Positions 43,626 to 52,889 of a stretch of 64,000 nucleotides of DNA are shown here, one piece after another. The translations under genes were made by a program, and so were the position numbers. How positions within the stretch are numbered: the stretch's first letter is position 1; every line of letters begins with the position of its first letter. Below the pieces are notes generated by a model that was not told the origin of the DNA, ran no database searches, and saw nothing but the letters and a program-made list of their open reading frames with translations. Source of the stretch: Bathynomus jamesi (taxonomy: Eukaryota; Arthropoda; Malacostraca; Isopoda; Cirolanidae); contig JAJOZX010012292.1 in NCBI GenBank assembly GCA_023014485.1, positions 1-64,000 of the forward strand, read 5' to 3'.

Positions 43626-43724
43626 TACTCATTTCACGTGTTTTATTGTGAAATTCATCCCATATATATATATATATATATTATATATATGGGATGAATT
43701 TCACACTTAAACTCGTTAAATAAA

Positions 43725-43865
43725 TGAATGATGCAAATCCACAAGGAAAAGGAAAAATTATTTCAAGGGTTTTCATGTATTCAACCTCCCTGATGAGGTG
43801 TACTGTTAAATACACGGAAGACCTTGGAATAATTTGTCCTTTCCTTTGCGGGTTTGCATCATATA
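43725..43865. repeat. Fold-back element 3 (diverged hairpin)
   Basis: GATGCAAATCCACAAGGAAA and AGGAAAAATTATTTCAAGG are mirrored imperfectly by CCTTGGAATAATTTGTCC and TTTGCGGGTTTGCATC. The centre reads CCTGATGAGGTG. More mismatches than in element 2, so it is older. Bounded by (TA)n and (CA)n. Confidence 0.75.
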
Positions 43866-43989
43866 TATATGATACACACACAGTATATATATAGTACACA
43901 CAGTAATATATATATATATCTATATTTTTCCTGTTTTCGAAACAGAATAAAAAAAAAGATATTCCTTAGTAAGGTGGGAATAATGATTG

Positions 43990-44210
43990 AAACCTTAGCT
44001 CAGTGATGCATAACCAGGTATTTACTAGTTATGGGTTGGGCCTACTTCCCCTAACTTCGGATTAAGCGAAGTGGTTTATGTGTGACTCTCCTCCGCGTCC
44101 AGAGGATGTAGCGACCCGGAGATGGTTGGAATTTCATGTAAAGTTGTAGGTCCCCTCCGACCTTTGCTTTTACGAAGGAGGTTAAACATTCCCAAACATT
44201 ATACAGTATT
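43990..44210 (+). mobile_element. 5S rRNA-derived SINE, damaged copy
   Basis: A degraded head (CTTCGGATTAAGCGAAGTGG) is followed by CTCCGCGTCCAGAGGATGTA, GCGACCCGGAGATGG, TTTCATGTAAAGTTGTAGGT and CCCCTCCGACC, and by GAAGGAGGTTAAACATTCCC. The part after the 5S head is well preserved and extends the family consensus. Confidence 0.6.
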
Positions 44211-44603
44211 ATCCTTTATCCCCCGGATTCCCGGATGTCCAAACTAGTGACACTAACGAAACCTACTGGATTACCCCTTCCCTCCTACATGAGGACACCG
44301 ACAGTAGAATGGACATGCTATGATCGATGGTTAATATCGATTATAGTTGTGTTTGGGTTTTGATCAACGATGGAACATCACTAAAAAATAAATGTAGTGA
44401 ACCAGTGCCACGAGGAGTGGTTGCTGTATTGGCTGCAAAATGGAGGCATACGAAATATACCCTTTATTTGTGGTTAAACTTTGTCTAATATATATAATAT
44501 TTATATTTGTTATTAAATTGTAAACCAATTAATCTCCATTGCATTCTCCATTTTAATGTTTACAGTCATGAAAAATTGAAGTGGATTCAAAATTTTGCCG
44601 CCT

Positions 44604-44654
<51 letters not shown>

Positions 44655-44665
44655 TATATATATAT
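44211..44665. other. No recognisable gene; (TA)n at 44607-44665
   Basis: AT-rich spacer ending in a (TA)n tract that directly abuts the transposon at 44666. Confidence 0.65.
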
Positions 44666-45441
44666 GGTGTCCCATAAGTCCGGCATCATAGGAAAAATAA
44701 TAAAAAAAGGCAAAACAAAAGCTTTTATTTACAGAACGTGCTCAATATGTCCACCATTGTTTTCAATACACAAATTCAGACGTGATACCCAGTCAGCAAG
44801 CACACGGTGAATGATGTTAGGAGTAATGGTGTTACATGCCCCAATAATGCGCTGCCGCAAATGTTCAACACTCCTAATTTTCTCTGCGTATACCAGCGCT
44901 TTCAAGTGGCCCCAGAGATAAAAATCTAGTGGCGTGAGATCCGGGCTTCTAACTGGCCATTCCACAGGCCCTCGACGTCCTATCCAATGACCAGGGAATT
45001 GTTGGTACGGGTATTCCCTTACTTGGGTGCTGTAATGTGCAGAAGCGCCGTCTTGCTGGAACCATGTTGGGAAATTTCCTTCTTCGTTCAAGACACTGGG
45101 AAATGCTTCTTCCTTGAGCATACGTAGGTAGGTGCCTCCAGTGACATGTTCATCGAAAAAGAGGGGGGGCCTATGATGCGATCCTTCCAAATGCCACACC
45201 ATACCATCACCCGAGATGCACCTTGTTCCTTTGAAGAGGTATACCAGTGAGGGTTGTTTTGAGACCAGTAGCGGGTGTTCTGTCGATTTACCTCACCATT
45301 TCCATAAAAAACAGCCTCGTCATTGAACAGAATGGTGGACGGGAAATTGGCATCCCGAGCATAAGAAAAATATGAATTATGGTTTGTAGAAATAGAAAAA
45401 TATGAATTTCTCCTATGATGCCGGAATTATGGGACACCCTG
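44666..45441 (-). mobile_element. Tc1/mariner-superfamily transposon, internally deleted, minus-strand transposase
   Basis: The right end, read in reverse, is CAGGGTGTCCCATAATTCCG then GCATCATAGGA. The left end is GGTGTCCCATAAGTCCGGCA and has lost the first three bases. It is 776 bp long and lies in (TA)n on both sides. It keeps the catalytic and C-terminal part of a transposase, but the N-terminal DNA-binding region is absent. Confidence 0.8.
44729..45370 (-). pseudogene. DDE_3-type transposase, catalytic domain, one frameshift
   Basis: Minus-strand reading: ILFNDEAVFYGNGEVNRQN (first catalytic Asp), RVMVWCGIWKDRIIGP, then a frame change at a run of seven C (plus-strand G run near 45165). 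FFDEHVTGGTYL, FQQDGASAHYSTQVREY (second Asp) and GRRGPVEWPVRSPDLTPLDF (third Asp) follow, and the product ends CIENNGGHIEHVL. The frame from 45202 is intact to its stop. The HTH domain expected upstream is missing. The enzyme would cut and paste elements with matching ends. Confidence 0.8.
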
Positions 45442-45812
45442 TATATATACACATATAAAATATTTTATTTTAGTAATAATTCATTCTTTAAAATCGTATA
45501 GCCTCCCCTTCATCCCATTTTCTACGTCATTTATCTCCTTTACTAACTTCATATTTGGGATATGTTGCTTTCCCTCCAAATTCTACGCACACTTTTTTCC
45601 CCTCGTAGTCCAATTCCCTATTTTCAATATCATTTAATAAGCCCCGCCTCCTTCCCCTTTGCTCCGCCCATTTTCGAGAGAATATAGCGATCAGGGAAGT
45701 GAACTTGGCACACCGAAATCTGAAGTCTTGTTATGGTTTAAATTGGAAGAAATGAGGGTTATGTGACATCTTGCTGTTTTGAATAAATAAATTATATATA
45801 TATATATATATG
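45442..45812. other. No recognisable gene
   Basis: AT-rich spacer with a (TA)n tract at 45793-45811 next to the palindrome. Confidence 0.6.
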
Positions 45813-45883
45813 TATAGAAACGACGTAAGTTAGAGGAGTGTTCTGCACACGAGGAAGAGAAATAACAAACAAATGAAAAATAA

Positions 45884-45957
45884 GGCACCCGCCCGGGAAT
45901 CGAACCCAGGATCTTCCGATTGCCGGTCAGACGTGCTAACCACTACACTACGGAGCC
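45884..45957 (-). tRNA. tRNA-like sequence (left palindrome arm), probably tRNA-derived SINE head
   Basis: Reverse complement of the right-arm copy at 46129-46202. See that entry for the structure. It is unlikely to be a working tRNA. Confidence 0.35.
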
Positions 45958-46128
45958 ACGATAGTCAGAAGTTGTAATTCTCCTACATAGGGCAGAAACC
46001 AATGCCTTGAGAGGGCACCCTCGCAAATCGTGAATATGTTAAATGTACATATTCACGATTTGCGAGGGTGCCCTCTCAAGGCATTGGTTTCTGCCCTATG
46101 TAGGAGAATTACAACTTCTGACTATCGT

Positions 46129-46202
46129 GGCTCCGTAGTGTAGTGGTTAGCACGTCTGACCGGCAATCGGAAGATCCTGGGTTCGATTCCCGGGCGGGTG
46201 CC
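46129..46202 (+). tRNA. tRNA-like sequence (right palindrome arm), probably tRNA-derived SINE head
   Basis: Box A TAGTGTAGTGGTTAGCACG and box B GGTTCGATTCC are near-canonical pol III promoter elements. A cloverleaf can be drawn: D-arm around GTAGTGTAGTGGTTAGCAC, anticodon stem TCTGA/TCGGA with loop CCGGCAA, T-arm CTGGG-TTCGATT-CCCGG. Against a functional tRNA: two extra bases before the acceptor strand, two mismatches in the acceptor stem (GGCTCCG/GGGTGCC) and C instead of T before the anticodon. Most likely a SINE head or tRNA pseudogene. Confidence 0.4.
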
Positions 46203-46273
46203 TTATTTTTCATTTGTTTGTTATTTCTCTTCCTCGTGTGCAGAACACTCCTCTAACTTACGTCGTTTCTATA

Positions 46274-46693
46274 CGTTAATATACTGCGCGGTCATTGCAG
46301 TTATATATATATATATATATATAATATATATATATCACACACACACACTGACTCTTCATTCTGTTATATAAAGTTGTTCTTATTAATGATATTTGCTCTA
46401 TAATGATTCGTTCTTAATTCCTTGTACCTTATCTGTTCTCGCCAGAGGCTCATTTCTTCTCTCATTAACACTCTATTGGTTTCCTCTGAGGACTGGTTTA
46501 GTAGAAAATGTTTCACTCATTTTTAAGGTTGCCATAAATATTCGGGAAAGAAAGAGGCCTCAGTGCCTCGATATGGTTGATTCGCGTGTCTATTTCCCGT
46601 AAAAGCCATTTTCTCTCCCGCATCTGAGAATAACAGGAAGGAAGAAATTGGCTTTGTCGTTTGTCGTTCTTTCATTTGGTCATACCTGGAAGT

Positions 46694-46734
<41 letters not shown>

Positions 46735-47299
46735 GGACCCACTTTATCGCTATAAATGGAGAAATGTATGATGCATCTTATGACTTCTTGTACTTAATAA
46801 ATAAATAAAAATTTCTTAAAAAAATGCATGACATACATTAGATTAAGTAATTTAGAATTCATGTTATCTTTTATTTTCCGCTTTTCTCTAATGCGTAACT
46901 GAGTACGCGAGATAAGTGTACGCATGTTCTAAATGAACTCGGAAGCTATTCTCTTCATTATAGTTTTTCCTACTTTCCTATAAATCTTCTTTCATCACTA
47001 TTTTCTGTCAGCAATGGCTGACTATACTTTACTGTACTCTACTATTACTACTATTCCTGTATGAAAGGTGTACGTACACGTCTGTAAATGTGTGTAAGTG
47101 TGATATAAGTTTTCAGTGTTCTTTTTTTCATTGCTATTTCTAATTTTTGTACTCCTCCTTGGGCTAGCCTAGAGTGGATCTTTGTCTTTCTTAGCTTGTA
47201 ACTCTGTAAATAAATCGCGTCTAAGTGAGGCAGATACGCAGAAATATCTTTGTTTTCACAGATCTCCATCCTCAAACACAACCACTATATTTATTCCCT
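46274..47299. other. No recognisable gene; microsatellites
   Basis: (TA)n at 46302-46335, (CA)n near 46336-46348 and (CT)n at 46697-46732. A minus-strand segment at about 47150-47215 (KLRKTKIHSRLAQ-like) resembles the N-terminus of the heptad-repeat frame at 50753-51175 (EAKVNKDLRSILRLARE), so both derive from the same unknown repeat. Confidence 0.6.
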
Positions 47300-47845
47300 C
47301 TTTAAGTCTTCATCTCGTGGTACAGTTGCCCCCGTTTGTAATGTTCCTCGCCTCACAGGCGACTCTGTACATGTGGTAACGCCGCACCGATAATCGAGGT
47401 ACTCCAACTGGGGGAAGGTAAGGGTGGAGGGGGACAACCGAGTCCAACAACATATAAAATTGACATACAAGTAAGGCGCCGTTCAAAAATTACGTAAGGC
47501 TATTTTTGCTAAAACCTGACCCCCCTCCCCCTGTAACCTTCCGTAACGTGTCGGGTGTGGGGTGGGGGAAGTGTTACATAACATCTTAGGTGGTGCTTGG
47601 TATAGCGTTACAGAACGTTCCTGGGGGATCTGGAGTGTCAAGTTTGAGCAAAAATAGCCTTATGTAATTTTTGAACGGCCCCTAATTATAATGTAATGTT
47701 CGTTTTCCTAAAGATAAACGATTAATGTGATCGTGAACAGCGTTGAACTCCATGTTTACTAGTCTTGTACAGTAATAAGGTTCCACTATGCCTACTGCAA
47801 GTCTATGTGAACAGATACCACAATACACTTTTTATATACTAGTGA
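47300..47845 (+). repeat. Left arm of a ~6.7-kb inverted duplication
   Basis: CAGTTGCCCCCGTTTGTAATG, CTCGCCTCACAGGCGACTC and GACAACCGAGTCCAACAAC (47321-47455), then AGCGTTGAACTCCATG and TAATAAGGTTCCACTATG (47740-47800), recur inverted at 53995-53840 and 52800-52680. The arm itself is interrupted by a MITE at 47475-47683. Identity is high but not perfect. Confidence 0.75.
47475..47683. mobile_element. MITE with TIR GGCGCCGTTCAAAAATTACG and TAA target duplication (PIF/Harbinger-like)
   Basis: A 209-bp unit: left GGCGCCGTTCAAAAATTACG then TAAGGCTATTTTTGCT, right the complement of GGGGCCGTTCAAAAATTACA. Flanking TAA occurs on both sides (47472-47474, 47684-47686). The inverted paralogue near 52842-52850 has the unoccupied site with a single TAA, which shows that TAA was duplicated on insertion. 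A 3-bp TWA duplication suits PIF/Harbinger. No coding capacity. Confidence 0.85.
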
Positions 47846-48012
47846 ATTTGAACCAAAAATAGACATTACACAGCCATCCTCCCCACACCCTCATTCCCCT
47901 TCCCCACCCACCAGTCTCGCGTATATTAAATCATTATGTACAATACTAATAAAACTGTTTGTAGAGTCCGTGTGCAGCTTTAAACCTCTACTAACTTACG
48001 AATCTACAAGAT

Positions 48013-48046
<34 letters not shown>
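47846..48046. other. Spacer with (TA)n
   Basis: AT-rich, C-rich patch near 47877-47915. (TA)n from 48013 to 48046 abuts the transposon. Confidence 0.6.
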
Positions 48047-48136
48047 CAGGGCGTCCCAAAAATGTATACACACTTTAACAGCTGATAGCTCAATTGATGT
48101 TTCTTTCTTTCCAAGTTAAGCCCATTAGAATTAATA

Positions 48137-48547
48137 ATGGCAGTCAGACTAAGCTTTGAACAAAGGAAATTCATTCTAAAATGCTACTGGAAGTGTGAAA
48201 ACGCAGTTGAAGTGCAAAGACAGTTTAGGAGGGAGTTTCAAACAGATCCACCAACGCGACTTACCATCACTCGAATTAGAGATAAGTTTGAAGCCGATGG
48301 AACTGTTCAGAATGTCCACAAGAAGCGTTCCGGAAGACCACGGACATCGACAAGCCCCACAAAGCAAGAAAGAGTACTGGAAACGTATCACCAAAGTCCA
48401 AGAAAATCTGTGCGGCAAGCGAGTCGTGAGGTAGGAATTTCAGAATCGTCTGTCCAACGCATTTTGAAGCGCTGTCAATGGAAAAGTTACATTCCAAGAT
48501 TAGTCCATGCTATTAATGAAGATGATCCGGACCGAAGAGTGGAGTAA
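48137..48547 (+). pseudogene. Transposase N-terminal half: double helix-turn-helix
   Basis: ATG at 48137 ([20 protein letters not shown]), a first HTH around [15 protein letters not shown], the linker [13 protein letters not shown] and a second HTH around [20 protein letters not shown]. It ends [14 protein letters not shown] at a TAA (48544-48546). The tryptophan expected after RRVE in related transposases coincides with this stop. No catalytic residue is included. It would bind the terminal repeats. Confidence 0.8.
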
Positions 48548-48849
48548 TGCGAGTGGTACTTGGCACGATGTGGATGTGGATTGGACGAAGGGGTTTCGTA
48601 GAATACCCTCCGCGTTCACCAGACCTCACACCACTAGACTTTTTTTTATGGGGATACTTAAAAGACAAAGTCTACGCTATAAAACCTGCAACAGTCGCTG
48701 AATTGAGAGCAGCAATTGAACGAGAATATGCACAAATACCAAACGAAATGTTTCGTGATGTTTGCGATTCCATTGCTTCGCGTTTCAGCAGTGCCTGGAC
48801 CAGAACGGACGTCAGTTTGAAAACAGGCGTTGACAAAACAATTAAATAA
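48547..48849 (+). pseudogene. Transposase C-terminal part after an internal deletion
   Basis: The reading shifts within WYLARCG and then continues WIGRRGFVEYPPRSPDLTPL, DFFLWGYLKDKVYAIKPATV, ending VSLKTGVDKTIK at 48849. Only the last catalytic Asp (SPDL) survives. The segment with the first two catalytic Asp, present in the element at 44666-45441, has been removed at about 48565-48580. The C-terminal frame is fully open. Confidence 0.8.
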
Positions 48850-48946
48850 TGTCTGTAGATTCTATTACATTTTGAAAATGAAATGTATTTTAATAAACAC
48901 TGCCTTTATAATTATTTAAAGTGTGTATACATTTTTTTGGGACGCC

Positions 48947-48949
<3 letters not shown>

Positions 48950-49008
<59 letters not shown>

Positions 49009-49127
49009 TCAAATGGCTTATCGATTGTTACACAAAGAACTTGTTAACAGTTTCGATCTGAATAACAGTAACTGACTATCAAAATCACATAAGAATAATC
49101 GACGGTTAATACTAGCATAAACATATT
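48950..49127. repeat. (TA)n tract and spacer
   Basis: (TA)n 48950-49008, then AT-rich DNA. Confidence 0.85.
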
Positions 49128-50495
49128 TATATATACTTATAAATTCATATAATATTATACTAATGTTTGTGAAATGACGTTGATGGGCCAAACCGTGGTG
49201 TTGACATGGTTACTTGCTGTCGCCGTCCAGGAGAGACTACATATGGCCGTGTCAGTGGAAACTGTAAGGTGACAGTTGCATGAAGCAGGATATCACCACC
49301 GGTTTGTGGCTGATGTCTATTATATTAATAGTGTTTTCCAGATTGTATTATCAATGTGGAGAGAATGATTTAATCACGATGGACAGATAAACCCATTAAT
49401 GTTTTCCAGATTTCCTGTTGCATTATCAATGTGAACATACATTATTATACATTAACATACATACATGTATTATTAGATCTTAACAAGGAATATATATACA
49501 CAGCATATACACAATAAAACACCAATTCTTTATTACAACAAATATGCAATGGTTGAGAATGTTTTACTAAGTAGTTTATCATACAAAATGATAGTCATAG
49601 AAAATGCTCACAATTTGCCTTAAATTAACATAAATGAGACAGCTATATCCGGTTCATAGTTAGTATTTGGTCCATCCCCCATTCTTGTATATTGCATCTT
49701 GTAATCTGTGTGGCATAGATGCAACATGGTTATGTATGATGTGTGGGTTCTTTCGGAACATCTCCCACTCAGTCATAGTGTGATTCAGCAGCTGGCGGCT
49801 GGTCCGCTCCTGCCTAAGCTCCTGCGAGTTTACTACATTCCCCCCACACGTTCTCAATGGTGTTGAGGTCACACCTCTTACTAGGCCAGTCCAGTAGTTC
49901 TAGATTTCGCTGCTCCTCGAACCACCTTCTAACAATCATGGCGGTGTGGGTGGGAGAATTGTCCTGAAATGGATTTTAAATATTAAAAGTAGAATTATAT
50001 CTCATATATACGCTTCATCAGTAACCCACTATTCGAGATAGGTTTTAACCCCTATGTATTAGGGGTTTCTCTCAGCTAAATGTAATTGTGCACCGCTATA
50101 CAGAATAAAATCCTAAAGTGTTGTCATAGTACTGAAAGAGTTAAAGAACAATTTTATGACCATTATCCACCCCATGTAAATGTGGAAACCGGACATACAA
50201 ATACGTGTAATAAAAATTGAACATTAAATAAATCGAACAGTAGGCTTCGAAATTCTCAGTTCCATGGTTATGTTAGCTACAGAGGCCTGTTTCCCGCATA
50301 CCAATTATCCTGCCTCGCTGTGCAATTTTATCTTTAGCTGGCTTCATATCAGAGTCGGTGTTCGTCATACGGTGTAGAAATATGGTACAAACATAGATCA
50401 TGCCAGTAACCATGTCAACACCTCGGTTTGGCCCATCAACGTTATTTCACAAGCATTAGTATAATGTATGAGTTTATAAGTATATATTCTGTAAA
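49128..50495. mobile_element. Scrambled Tc1-like transposon bounded by ~90-bp inverted repeats
   Basis: Inverted repeats: TATACTAATGTTTGTGAAAT, GACGTTGATGGGCCAAACCG and GTGTTGACATGGTTACT (49150-49212) are mirrored at 50395-50490. Inside, a plus-strand scrap (VSVETVR*QLHEAGYHHRF, near 49240-49310) is the HTH region of a Tc1-type transposase. A minus-strand part at 49975-49660 reads DNSPTHTAMIVRRWFEEQ, LLDWPSKRCDLNTIENVWGE, the catalytic C-terminal D and E motifs. The opposite orientation of the two parts shows an internal inversion or two separate elements. The rest is non-coding. Confidence 0.6.
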
Positions 50496-50752
50496 CCAGG
50501 TTAATTTCGCGGTAGCAAATTTTCGCTCTTTCATATCTTTGGACGAGTTTGCGGCAATTAGTTTGCGTTAATTAGATTAACACGAACTTAGATGTAGCTC
50601 GTAGCGTAAACTAACCCACTTTTTGTTATACTCTTCATACTTTTTTTTTGTTCTTTTCTCATCCTCTCTTTACTTGCATGTCTGTAGTTTGCATGGTATG
50701 ACAGTGTTTCTTTGAGTTAAGACTGTTTGTATGGTTTGTAAGTGTTCTTATT
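50496..50752. other. No recognisable gene
   Basis: A mixed stretch with TTTCGCGGTAGCAAATTTTCGC-like sequence that weakly resembles the small inverted structure at 52577-52680. Confidence 0.45.
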
Positions 50753-51175
50753 TTACTTCTTTTCATCTTTCACCCATTTCCTTTTCTCTTCGACTATTTT
50801 TCCGACTTGTTGGCAGTGGCCGGCGGATGATGATGGTGAGTCTCTCTCTTTTTCTGAATGAATGTTAACCCACGAATGATAGGTTTTGCTACTTACGTAA
50901 CCCCCTATTCTCTTCTTTAAACCCCCTATTCTCTTCTTTAAACCCCCTATTCTCTTCTTTAAACCCCCTATTCTCTTCTTTAAACCCCTATTCTCTTCTT
51001 TAAACTCCCTATTCTCTTCTTTAAACTCCCTATTCTCTTCTTTAAACTCCCTATTCTCTTCTTTAAACTCCCTATTCTCTTCTTTGAACTCCCTATTCTC
51101 TTCTCTCTCTCGGGCTAACCTTAGAATGGATCTTAGGTCTTTGTTAACCTTAGCTTCTTTGGATCTGTAGATCAT
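50753..51175 (-). other. Open frame with ten 21-bp repeats encoding heptads (EENREFK / KKRIGGL)
   Basis: A 140-codon minus-strand frame: MIYRSKEAKVNKDLRSILRL, then about five EENREFK heptads, one EENRGLK, about four KKRIGGL-type heptads, and a charged tail ending KWVKDEKK. The DNA is a minisatellite of about ten 21-bp units (TTCTTTAAACYCCCTATTCTC on the plus strand). A 3-base loss near 50990 keeps frame but alters phase of the motif. The Glu-rich half would form a coiled coil. The switch from EENREFK to KKRIGGL looks like a frame change inside the repeat DNA. I do not recognise the protein. It may be a translated simple repeat. Confidence 0.4.
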
Positions 51176-51185
51176 AATTTTGTGG

Positions 51186-51434
51186 TCAACAGTTGCTAAT
51201 TATAATCTTATAGATTAAAATTACGTCATGAATAACGACATTTATTCTGGACTGTGATTGGTTGAGGTTGAGGTCGTATATCAAGGTAAGTTTTACCTCT
51301 TGGTATGCGGATAAAGTTTCAGCAGCACTCAACGTAAATGAATCTCTCGGTAACATAGATTTGAAGCTCTCCACACTGAAACCATTCGGAAGGGTTGGGA
51401 AATTAGCGGCATTCATGACATTCTTATTATACAA
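51186..51434 (-). other. Unrecognised 82-codon open frame
   Basis: Minus-strand frame starting MYNKNVMNAANFPTLPNGFS with SLPRDSFTLSAAETLSAYQE-like sequence and a mildly Leu/Ile-rich end. It lies just upstream of the heptad frame in the same orientation. No motif known to me and no second copy in the window. It could be an exon or chance. Confidence 0.25.
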
Positions 51435-51486
51435 TAGTAATACAGTATACAGTAATTTAAAATGTTTTTACTACTTTTACTTTACA

Positions 51487-52516
51487 ATGTTTGGATCACC
51501 TGAAGATCAGGAGGCTCTTTTCCGTTCTACCCCAGCAACAAAAAATGAAATTATATATTATTTTCTACTGTAGTTTTACTTGCTGAATTGAATAATATAT
51601 ATCTTATTTTGGAGAAATTAATAACAACAGAGTTATAGTCCGTTTATTTTATTTAAAAGTAGAGATTGCATTTAAGATTTCAATAAAAATGTCCTTTCCT
51701 TTTTGTCTTCTCCTCCACAGAAATTCACATAAATAAGAATCTATCATATGTCTAGATGTTCCCCAATGTCTCTTGTTCCTTTGTTTAGCTAAATCAACTG
51801 TACGCCCTTGACGATTGGTTAGGTTAGGTCAGGTCGTGATATTTTCGTTAGTTAGCCTTATAAGGTTAACTAAAGAAGGCTGGGGTAGAACGTTATTTCC
51901 TTAACTATGTTTATGAAATTGCATTTATCATCCATAACAATATCTACAAAAGAGAGAAAAAATTAATAATTATAACCATAACTAATTAAAGCACGAATAC
52001 TTTCTCCAAAATAAAATATATATTATTGAATTTAGCAAGTAAAACTACACTAGAAATTGTTGCTGGGGTAGAACGGAAAAGATCCGATCAGGACCCCTAA
52101 CCTTCTTTAGTTAGCTTTATAAGGCTAACTAACGAAAATATCACGACCTAACCTAACCAATCGTCAATGGCGTACAGTTGACCTAATGATTGGTTAGGTT
52201 AGGTCGTGATATTTTCGTTAGTTAGCCTTATAAAGCTAATTAAAGGAGGCTGGCGGCCCTGATCTTCAGGTGATCCCAATGTTTTATTACAATATACTGA
52301 ATTTACTTTTCGAATCACCTGAAGATCAGGGCCCCCAGCCTTCTGTAGTTAGCTTTATAAGGCTAACTAACGAAAATAACACAACCTAACCTAACCAATC
52401 GTTAGGTCAACTGTACGCCATTGACGATTGGTTAGGTTAGGTCGTGATATTCTTGTTAGTTAGCCTTATAAAGCTAACTAAAGAAGGCTGGGGGCCCTGA
52501 TCTTCAGGTGATCCTA
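51487..52516. mobile_element. Nest of palindromic MITEs (GGATCACCTGAAGATCAGGG ends)
   Basis: The cleanest copy is 52313-52516: GATCACCTGAAGATCAGGGC, AGCCTTCTGTAGTTAGC and CCTAACCTAACCAATCG up to a short centre, then the mirror ending CCTGATCTTCAGGTGATCC. A second copy ends at about 52276 and starts at about 52088. A third is split: its left end at 51489, and its continuation displaced by another inverted pair (TTTTCCGTTCTACCCCAGCA at 51519 and 52085). So one MITE lies within another, with a partial internal copy at 51817-51892. Non-coding throughout. Confidence 0.7.
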
Positions 52517-52576
52517 CTTTTCAAATAAAGTATTTTAATGATCTAAGTTTTTTTTCTTACTATTTTCCAAAGATTA

Positions 52577-52682
52577 GTTTAAATTGTCAAATTTTCGCCT
52601 GCTGGATATTTTCGCGTAAACTGTAGCCTCGTGAAAAACGCAAAAAATTTCCTGCAGGCGAACATTTCGCATTCATTAGTAC
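52577..52682. repeat. Small inverted repeat (AAATTTTCGCCTGC arms)
   Basis: AAATTTTCGCCTGCTGG and TTTTCGCGTAAACTGTAG are loosely mirrored by TTCCTGCAGGCGAACATTT. It may be a MITE remnant. It lies just outside the right arm of the large inverted duplication. Confidence 0.4.
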
Positions 52683-52889
52683 AGTATATAAAAAGTTCTA
52701 TTGTAGTAGCTGTTCATATAGATTTCCAGTAATCATAATGGAACCTTATTACTGTATAAGACTAGTAAACTACATGGAGTTCAACGCTGTTCACGATCAT
52801 ATTAATTGTTTATCTTTCTGAACATAGATATTACATTATAATTACCTGTATGTCAATGACTGCACATTCAATTGTTCTTTAGATATATA

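Larger units (their letters stand above)
45813..46273. repeat. Perfect 461-bp palindrome: 227-bp arms, 7-bp loop
   Basis: Comparing the two arms base by base (45813-46039 and 46047-46273), I find no mismatch and no gap. The loop is TAAATGT. Each arm carries the same tRNA-like segment. No TA duplication or poly-A marks it as an ordinary TIR element, although (TA)n lies close on both sides. A transcript across it would form a long perfect dsRNA hairpin. It could instead come from a recent inverted duplication, an inverted SINE pair, or a snap-back library or assembly artefact. Confidence 0.9.
48047..48949 (+). mobile_element. Tc1/mariner-superfamily transposon, internally deleted
   Basis: Ends CAGGGCGTCCCAAAAATGTA then TACACACTTTAA, and the complement on the right with two extra A. 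Flanked by TA within (TA)n tracts. 903 bp long. It encodes both ends of one transposase with the middle deleted. Related in protein style to the elements at 9519 and 44666, but with its own terminal sequence. Confidence 0.85.

Noticed and set aside
43540..43860. Hammerhead-ribozyme-like core (CTGANGAG - hairpin - GAAA) in fold-back elements 2 and 3
   Set aside because: Stem II needs a bulged G to pair (GGTGTA against TACAC), stem I does not close against the core, and element 3 has GGAA in place of GAAA. The palindrome explains the sequence without a ribozyme.
52140..52450. CCTAACCTAACC / GGTTAGGTTAGG looked like the arthropod TTAGG telomere repeat
   Set aside because: Only two to three units, in both orientations, each as part of a MITE arm. 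The units near 34700 are equally short. Not a telomere or telomere insertion.
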